DNA from: Shewanella olleyana
GTDB lineage: Bacteria > Pseudomonadota > Gammaproteobacteria > Enterobacterales > Shewanellaceae
Assembly (NCBI RefSeq): GCF_023283825.1
Contig: NZ_JAKILD010000015.1
Location: forward strand, 62,001 to 126,000
Direction: 5' to 3'
Length of the DNA: 64,000 nt
In this document: positions 57,875 through 64,000 of the stretch, in pieces
Position numbering within the stretch: the stretch's first letter is position 1
How the letters are laid out: each line of letters starts with the position of its first letter
The notes under the pieces: generated by a model
The model's database searches: none
The model's input: the letters and a program-made list of their open reading frames with translations, nothing else
Told to the model about the DNA's origin: nothing
Translations under genes and position numbers: made by a program

Positions 57875-58780
57875 TTACCCTAATAAGGTAACCAATACTG
57901 CATTTTGAGCATGCATTCTATTTTCTGCTTGCTGCAGAATAAGCGAGCCTTCGCCATCAACAACTTCAGCTGTTGCTTCAACTTCTCTGTATGCAGGTAA
58001 ACAATGCATAAAGAAGTTAGCATCCACTTTGGTCATCAATTCGATGTTCACTTGGTACGGTTTAAACTTGGCTTCAATCTCTTCCATTGAGGTGTTATCC
58101 CCCATAGAGATCCAAGTGTCGGTATATACTGCATCTTGCGGGCCCATTTCATTGACGTCTGAAGTTAAAATTAGCTCACCACCATGTTTAGCAGCTAACG
58201 CTTGAACTTCACAAACCACTTGTCCATCCGGGAAATGCCCTGGAGGACAAACGACTGTCATGGTTGCGCCAAGAATCGCAGCGCCATACATCAATGAGTG
58301 AGTGACATTATTACCATCACCTAGATAAGCTAATTTAACTTTACTCACATCATCAAACTTCTCAGATAAGGTCAGAAAATCAGCTAAGCCTTGGCATGGG
58401 TGATATAAGTTACATAGAGCATTAATAACTGGAACTGAAGCATGCTCAGCTAAACCCGCAATTGTTGTATGAGAAAATGTTCTCGCCACAATTGCATCAG
58501 CCCAACAAGAAATATTAGTCGCAAAGTCTGAAACCGGCTCGCGTTTACCTAACGCGCCATTTTGCTGATCTAAATAAACAGCATGACCACCTAATTTATT
58601 AATACCAATATCAAAACTGACTCGCGTACGAAGCGAAGGCTTTTCAAACAGCATTACGACACTTTTGCCTGCTAATGCTTGGTTGTAATCTGTAGGGTTA
58701 GCTTTAATCTTTTTTGCTAGCGCTAATAAATCTAATAACTCAGTTTGCGATAGGTCTTTTATTGACAATAAATGTTCCAT
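57875..58780 (-). CDS. argF: Ornithine carbamoyltransferase
   Basis: Predicted 301 residues from the ATG at 58780, with TAGGAG upstream; a frame open to 58816 overlaps argB and is less likely. Carbamoyl-phosphate site SLRTRVSFD, HPCQGLADF and the ornithine-loop HCLPAYR. Makes citrulline. It starts 13 bp after argB. Confidence 0.96.
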   Translation of the reverse strand: MEHLLSIKDLSQTELLDLLALAKKIKANPTDYNQALAGKSVVMLFEKPSLRTRVSFDIGINKLGGHAVYLDQQNGALGKREPVSDFATNISCWADAIVARTFSHTTIAGLAEHASVPVINALCNLYHPCQGLADFLTLSEKFDDVSKVKLAYLGDGNNVTHSLMYGAAILGATMTVVCPPGHFPDGQVVCEVQALAAKHGGELILTSDVNEMGPQDAVYTDTWISMGDNTSMEEIEAKFKPYQVNIELMTKVDANFFMHCLPAYREVEATAEVVDGEGSLILQQAENRMHAQNAVLVTLLG

Positions 58781-58793
58781 TAGTAATTTACTC

Positions 58794-59576
58794 CTATGGC
58801 TGAATTTGGGTGCCAACGGATTTTCCGTTCGTTAAGGCAATTAATTGTTGAGGCTGTTTCCAAGATGCAACTTGCACTGGTTTACCCATCCATTGAGCAA
58901 CTTCTAATGCCGCTTCTACTTTGACCTTCATTCCTTTTTCTATCACGCCTTGCTGAACTAAATCTGAAATTTGCTGTTGATTTAATTGCGCAATTAATTC
59001 GCCGCTACCATCTAATACGCCTGGCACATCAGATAATAAAACTAGCTGACCTTGTACTAATTTTGCTAACGCTGTGGCAGCTTGGTCGGCATTAACATTC
59101 AACATATCACCTTGAGGTGACACAGCAATCGAGCTGCAAATTGGCAACCAGCCCTGTGATAATAAATAATTTAAATAGCTCGGGTCATTTGGTGTGACTT
59201 CACCCACTAAACCTAAGTTTTCATTTTTAATTGATGCATTAACGGTATTACCATCAGCCAAGCTCATACCCACAGTCACGATACCCGCTTCAATTGCTGC
59301 AGCTTGTAATAGCTTGTTAGATGTTCCTGCTAATGCGCCAACTACAATTGGGATTTGATCGGCTGGTGTCACCCGTAAACCGTCAAGCTTGATGGTTTCT
59401 TTGCCATTGGCTGCAAGTTGCTCGTCAACTAAGCATCCTCCGCCATGTACAAAAATGACTTTCTGTCCTTGCGACATCATTTCGGCAACCACTGACATTA
59501 GCTCAGCCATTCCTGTGGTTGACTGAAGTAATGCGCCACCCACTTTAAGTACAATAACAGGCTTCATATCTGACAT
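58794..59576 (-). CDS. argB: Acetylglutamate kinase
   Basis: Predicted 260 residues (E. coli 258). Kinase glycine loop KVGGALLQS near 7, VHGGG near 46, and LLSDVPGVLD. Phosphorylates N-acetylglutamate. It starts 14 bp after argC and overlaps no gene. Confidence 0.96.
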   Translation of the reverse strand: MSDMKPVIVLKVGGALLQSTTGMAELMSVVAEMMSQGQKVIFVHGGGCLVDEQLAANGKETIKLDGLRVTPADQIPIVVGALAGTSNKLLQAAAIEAGIVTVGMSLADGNTVNASIKNENLGLVGEVTPNDPSYLNYLLSQGWLPICSSIAVSPQGDMLNVNADQAATALAKLVQGQLVLLSDVPGVLDGSGELIAQLNQQQISDLVQQGVIEKGMKVKVEAALEVAQWMGKPVQVASWKQPQQLIALTNGKSVGTQIQP

Positions 59577-59590
59577 TTCATCTTCTCCTG

Positions 59591-60571
59591 TTAAAGATCA
59601 AAGTGAATTTTAATGCACTGTAAGCCTTGACTTGCAGCACCTTTCATTAAGTTATCAATCGCACTCGCCACAACTAGGTAGTGACTTTGAGGGTCGTATT
59701 TCCAACCTAATATGCAGTTTGGCGTGTTGACCACATCATCCACTTTAGGGAATTGATTATGCTTAACGCTAACTAATGGGCAATCGTCATATACTTGATA
59801 TGCGGCTGCTACATCAGCTTCAGTAGTGCCTTTAGCTAATTGCACTGTAATGGTGGCTAAAATTCCACGTTTAAAATTACCTAAATGCGGCGTAAATATC
59901 ACTTCTTGGCCCAAGTGAGTGGCAATTTCAGGTTGATGTCTATGACCTAATACGCCATACGGTGTCAGGCTCACTTCACAGAAACTAGTATGCAGTTGTG
60001 CTTTTCTGCCCGCACCTGTCACGCCACTTACCGCATTGATTACTGGATAAGCGTCAGTTAAAAATGGCTTTAAAGGTTTTAGAGCAGTTAATGACGCCGT
60101 TGGGTAACAACCAGGCACTGCAATCATTTTACTTTGAGCAATTTGCTGGTGATTCCACTCAGCTAGACCGTATACGGCATCAGCAAGCACTTCTGCTTGA
60201 GTATGCTCAAAGCCGTACCATTTAGGGTACTGCTCAACATCAGCAAAACGATACGCACCACTTAAATCAAAAACAGCTAAACCTTGTTGATAAAAGAATG
60301 CTGCAAGTTCTAAGCTGACCGAATGTTCTGTGGCAAGTACCACGGCATCGGCTTCTTCAACGATAGCCTGCTTAGCCGCAGCAGATAAAGGCGATAAAGG
60401 AATTTGAATATGTTGGTACGTTGGATACAAATCAGCGAGTAAACGGCCTTTATCAAGACTGTTCTCAGAAACGTATAAGCCTTGTATAGACAGTGATGCT
60501 TCAGCATCAATAAGAGCGGTGATTTGTGCGCCGGTATAACCACTTGCACCAATTATTGCGATATTTTTCAT
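59591..60571 (-). CDS. argC: N-acetyl-gamma-glutamyl-phosphate reductase
   Basis: Predicted 326 residues. NADP-binding [11 protein letters not shown] at the N-terminus and the catalytic Cys in VPGCYPTAS near 153; [13 protein letters not shown] follows. First gene of argCBFGH, divergent from argE over a 260-bp control region. Confidence 0.96.
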   Translation of the reverse strand: MKNIAIIGASGYTGAQITALIDAEASLSIQGLYVSENSLDKGRLLADLYPTYQHIQIPLSPLSAAAKQAIVEEADAVVLATEHSVSLELAAFFYQQGLAVFDLSGAYRFADVEQYPKWYGFEHTQAEVLADAVYGLAEWNHQQIAQSKMIAVPGCYPTASLTALKPLKPFLTDAYPVINAVSGVTGAGRKAQLHTSFCEVSLTPYGVLGHRHQPEIATHLGQEVIFTPHLGNFKRGILATITVQLAKGTTEADVAAAYQVYDDCPLVSVKHNQFPKVDDVVNTPNCILGWKYDPQSHYLVVASAIDNLMKGAASQGLQCIKIHFDL

Positions 60572-60831
60572 TATTTTGTCGTCTTTAAGTAAGTAAACTG
60601 TTGAAGATAAATCGATACATGAGCTGGGTGCTCGAGAATAAAACTATCGTCGAAGATAGTTTACCTTGGGATCTGTTACAGTGAGTTGAATCGCAATTAA
60701 ATACATATCTATATTCTTAAATCATTATCAAGTTATGGTGATTACCTTAGCTGTTTGCTAGACTAACACAAATTATTACTTATGCAATAATAATGAATAC
60801 ATATTTATTGCGATAGATAAAAAAGGTTCCT
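60572..60831. promoter_or_regulatory. argC/argE divergent control region with candidate ARG boxes
   Basis: TTGAATCGCAATTAAA at 60686 and TGAATACATATTTATT (60794-60809) resemble the ArgR operator TGAAT....ATTCA with one or two changes each. The second lies about 25 bp before argE. This fits ArgR control of both directions, as in E. coli, but the matches are imperfect. Confidence 0.5.
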
Positions 60832-61983
60832 ATGAATTCATTACCTGAACTAAAAGATGCTTTTAAACAGCTGATTGCAGCGCCGTCAATCAGTGCATTA
60901 GAGCCAGAACAAGATATGAGTAACCATGCAGTTATCGAACTATTGCAATCTTGGTTTTCTGACATGGGTTTTGAGTGCACTGTGAGTACAGTGGCAGATA
61001 GCCGTGGTAAACAAAATTTAGTCGCAACTATCGGCTCTGGTAAAGGTGGGCTTTTACTTGCTGGACATACTGATACTGTGCCTTTTGATGAAGGACGCTG
61101 GAGTCAAAGCCCATTTGAACTGACAGAAAAAGATAACCGTTGGTATGGTTTAGGCACATGCGACATGAAAGGTTTTTTTGCGTTAATAATGGAAGCGCTT
61201 AAAACAGTGCCTTTACATGAGTTAAAACGTCCGCTGCATATCTTTGCAAGCGCCGATGAAGAAACCACCATGAATGGCGCCAAAGCATTTGCAGATTCAA
61301 AAAGTATTGCTCCTGATTATGCCATTATTGGTGAACCCACCAGCTTAAAACCGGTATATATGCATAAAGGCCATTTGGCACAAGGCATTCGAGTGATAGG
61401 TAGAAGTGGACATTCATCAGATCCTGCCAGAGGATTAAATGCCATCGAGATTATGCATCAAGTCGTCGGTCAATTAATGAAGCTTAAGCAACATTTAAGT
61501 GAAAATTACCACGAAAATGCCTTTAGCGTTCCTCACCCGACGATGAACTTTGGCCATATACACGGTGGAGATGCAGCTAATAGAATTTGTGGCTGTTGCG
61601 ACTTACACCTCGATATCAGGCCTCTACCTGGTATTGAATTAGCCGATTTAGAACTCATGGTGATTAATTATTTATCGGAAATAAGTAAGCAATATCCAGG
61701 TAGTATTGAAATATCGACTTTATATCCTGGCTCTGAATCATTTGCAGGTAAAGTAGATAGCTATTGGACTAAGTTAGTAGCAGAAATCTCAAACACCCAA
61801 CCAGAAGTCGTTAACTACGCTACGGAAGCCCCTTATATTAAACAATTAGGCTGCCAAACACTTGTAATGGGACCAGGTAGCATTAATCAAGCCCACCAAC
61901 CGGATGAGTATATTGGCTTGGAGTATTTAACGCCCACGGTAGACTTACTTAAAAAGCTTATTTATCAGGCTTGTATTAAATAG
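60832..61983 (+). CDS. argE: Acetylornithine deacetylase
   Basis: Predicted 383 residues, M20 metallopeptidase family. Metal ligands are in LLAGHTDTVPFDEG (His), GTCDMKGFFA (Asp) and ADEETTMNG (Glu pair). It removes the acetyl group from N-acetylornithine. With no argJ seen here, the pathway is the linear one. AAGGTTCCT precedes the ATG. Divergent from argC. Confidence 0.95.
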   Translation: MNSLPELKDAFKQLIAAPSISALEPEQDMSNHAVIELLQSWFSDMGFECTVSTVADSRGKQNLVATIGSGKGGLLLAGHTDTVPFDEGRWSQSPFELTEKDNRWYGLGTCDMKGFFALIMEALKTVPLHELKRPLHIFASADEETTMNGAKAFADSKSIAPDYAIIGEPTSLKPVYMHKGHLAQGIRVIGRSGHSSDPARGLNAIEIMHQVVGQLMKLKQHLSENYHENAFSVPHPTMNFGHIHGGDAANRICGCCDLHLDIRPLPGIELADLELMVINYLSEISKQYPGSIEISTLYPGSESFAGKVDSYWTKLVAEISNTQPEVVNYATEAPYIKQLGCQTLVMGPGSINQAHQPDEYIGLEYLTPTVDLLKKLIYQACIK

Positions 61984-62133
61984 TTGTGACCAACATCAAT
62001 GATATATGCGTTATATGATTATGTATTTTAATTAATATATAGAAGCCATTGACCAATACCCTCGCAGCTCGCTATTGTGCTAGTTTGAGCAAAATATTTG
62101 TAACGGCTAATTAAGTTAACTTATGGAGTAATT

Positions 62134-64000
62134 ATGGCAGAGCAAACCGCCGACATGTACGCATCTTTGCGTTCTAATGTGAGTAGCTTAGGGCAGATAC
62201 TGGGTGATACCATGCGCGATCACCTTGGCGAAGCATTTCTCGAAAAGGTCGAGCAAATTCGTATTCTTGCAAAAGAATCACGTAAAGGTGATGCAGAGTC
62301 TCGACAGCAAATGCTGACCTTGTTGAATTCATTACCAGATGAAGAGTTAGTCCCTTTTGCTAAAGCCTTTAACCAATTCTTAAATTTAGCCAATATTGCT
62401 GAGCAGTTTCATACCATAAGCCGTAATTGTGATGAACTTGTTTGTGTCCCAGATCCAGTAGAACAGCTCCTTGGTCGCATGCTGAATAGCAACGCTAATG
62501 AGCAAGATGTCATTAATTGCTTAAAAACGCTTGATATTGACTTGGTGTTGACAGCGCATCCGACAGAAATCTCACGCCGGACACTCATCCAAAAGTATTC
62601 TGCTGTTGTCGATTGCTTAACCGAGCAAGAGAACAAGCAACTCACTGAACGCGAAAGAAACCAATCACATCTTAGATTACGTCAGTTAATCGCTCAAATA
62701 TGGCATACTAATGAAATCCGTAATGAACGGCCGACTCCTGTTGATGAAGCTCGCTGGGGCTTAAGCACCATTGAAGCCTCATTATGGCAAGCAGTCCCTG
62801 ACTTTTTACGCCAGTTAAACGATCATGTTGAAGCCAAAACAGGCCAACAAATTCCAGCTGACGTTTGCCCTGTCAGATTCTCAAGCTGGATGGGCGGTGA
62901 TAGAGACGGTAACCCATTTGTTACCTCTGTTGTCACTGAAGAAGTACTGTTACGCAACCGTCATGCAGCCGCAAGACTGTACCTTAAAGATGTAGTGTCG
63001 TTAGTAAATGAACTATCGATGCAAGATGCCAATGCAGAGCTAATGGCGCTAGTGCCAAACAGTAAAGAACCTTACCGCGATATCTTAAGACATTTACGCC
63101 ATAAACTACGTGGCACCATTGATTACCTTAATGCCCGTCTTGAAGGCCATCAACTCGATGTAAACCATAGTGACCTCATATGGGAGCTGGATGACTTAAA
63201 ACAACCGCTAGAATTGTTATACCGTAGTCTTTCTGACTCAGGTATGCGCTTAATTGCGAATGGTCTTTTATTAGATATGTTACGCCGTTTAGCGTGTTTT
63301 GGTATTCACATGCTGCGGTTAGACATTCGCCAAGATGCGGAGCGTCATAGTGATGTTATAGCCGAGTTAACCCGCTATTTAGGCATGGGTGATTATGATC
63401 ATTGGGACGAAAATGAGAAACAAGCCTTCTTATTGAGAGAGCTCACCAGTCGTCGACCTCTTATCCCAACAGACTGGCAACCGTCAGCAGATGTTCAAGA
63501 AGTCATTAAAACCTGCCAACTTGTAGCAACCCAACCTGCAACAGCACTAGGCTCGTATGTTATTTCAATGGCCAGCAAACCTTCTGATGTTTTAGCTGTT
63601 TTATTGCTTTTAAAAGAAACAGGCTGTCAGCACCCTATGCGTGTGGTGCCATTATTTGAAACCTTAAGCGATTTGAACACTGCCGCAGACTGTATGACCA
63701 AACTACTAGACATTGATTGGTACCGTGGTTACACCAAAGGTATGCAAGAAGTGATGATTGGTTATTCTGACTCAGCTAAAGATGCAGGTGTAATGGCTGC
63801 AGCTTGGGCGCAATACCACGCACAAGAGCAACTCGTCGCCGTGTGTAAAAAAGCGGACGTTAAGTTAATGCTTTTCCATGGTCGTGGTGGCTCGATTGGC
63901 CGTGGCGGCGGACCTGCACATAAAGCGATTTTGTCACAACCTCCGGGATCTGTGGACGGTCGTATTAGGGTGACCGAACAAGGCGAAATGATCCGCTTTA
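62134..64000 (+). CDS. ppc: Phosphoenolpyruvate carboxylase (5' part; runs off the window)
   Basis: About 622 codons are present of the roughly 880 expected. AUG at 62134 with TGGAG 6-7 nt before. The N-terminal catalytic His is in [13 protein letters not shown] (about 140), [14 protein letters not shown] follows, and the glycine-rich [16 protein letters not shown] lies near the window end. It adds bicarbonate to phosphoenolpyruvate to make oxaloacetate. Continues past 64000. Confidence 0.96.
   Translation, partial: MAEQTADMYASLRSNVSSLGQILGDTMRDHLGEAFLEKVEQIRILAKESRKGDAESRQQMLTLLNSLPDEELVPFAKAFNQFLNLANIAEQFHTISRNCDELVCVPDPVEQLLGRMLNSNANEQDVINCLKTLDIDLVLTAHPTEISRRTLIQKYSAVVDCLTEQENKQLTERERNQSHLRLRQLIAQIWHTNEIRNERPTPVDEARWGLSTIEASLWQAVPDFLRQLNDHVEAKTGQQIPADVCPVRFSSWMGGDRDGNPFVTSVVTEEVLLRNRHAAARLYLKDVVSLVNELSMQDANAELMALVPNSKEPYRDILRHLRHKLRGTIDYLNARLEGHQLDVNHSDLIWELDDLKQPLELLYRSLSDSGMRLIANGLLLDMLRRLACFGIHMLRLDIRQDAERHSDVIAELTRYLGMGDYDHWDENEKQAFLLRELTSRRPLIPTDWQPSADVQEVIKTCQLVATQPATALGSYVISMASKPSDVLAVLLLLKETGCQHPMRVVPLFETLSDLNTAADCMTKLLDIDWYRGYTKGMQEVMIGYSDSAKDAGVMAAAWAQYHAQEQLVAVCKKADVKLMLFHGRGGSIGRGGGPAHKAILSQPPGSVDGRIRVTEQGEMIRF

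Noticed and set aside
62409-62645. 78-codon minus-strand frame inside ppc
   Set aside because: It is a shadow of the ppc reading frame, without a ribosome site.

Overview
The window looks like a chromosomal segment of a marine gammaproteobacterium close to Shewanella. The reasons are the gene order aroK-aroB-damX-dam, rpe-gph-trpS, pilMNOPQ-mrcA, rsmI/lpoA-yraN-diaA-dolP next to rnpB, argCBFGH with divergent argE followed by ppc, and a C-terminal GlyGly-CTERM sorting signal at the left edge. Identification rests on protein motifs and gene order read by eye; no database search was run.

Region 1 (1-5.5 kb): the tail of a GlyGly-CTERM exoprotein, a ToxR/CadC-type membrane regulator with a beta-propeller sensor domain, and a secreted S9 prolyl-oligopeptidase-type peptidase. 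Region 2 (5.7-17.6 kb) is an accessory detoxification neighbourhood: a medium-chain quinone/alcohol dehydrogenase, a two-domain ABM monooxygenase, an AhpD-like CxxC protein plus a DsbA/FrnE-like oxidoreductase, a haloacid-dehalogenase-type hydrolase, two LysR regulators, a TetR regulator and an RND efflux pump. Paired 16-bp palindromes occur both at the AhpD-like promoter and at the tetR promoter, so the TetR very likely controls both. Region 3 (17.7-30.5 kb): a lipoprotein cyclic-nucleotide phosphodiesterase/nucleotidase, about 1.1 kb of AT-rich DNA without genes, an isolated pilX-pilY1 pair, and small genes (DUF3144, TM2, YdcH, a DUF6445-like oxygenase, a Zur-like regulator) ending with an outer-membrane porin.

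Region 4 (30.5-32.7 kb): a short segment carrying a diguanylate cyclase and decayed sequence, bounded by a 62-bp direct repeat. The repeat is the 3' end and terminator of rnpB (RNase P RNA), the signature expected from insertion at the 3' end of an RNA gene. This is the most unusual structure in the window.

Region 5 (32.7-64 kb) is mostly core genome: rsmI, divergent lpoA-yraN-diaA-dolP; a DMT exporter divergent from a LysR regulator; trpS-gph-rpe; a small two-gene operon (hypothetical plus DUF2970) between rpe and dam; dam, damX, aroB, aroK; pilQPONM divergent from mrcA; argCBFGH divergent from argE; and the 5' part of ppc, cut by the window end. Two unrelated 16-bp-period tandem arrays lie at the 3' ends of the DMT exporter gene and argH.
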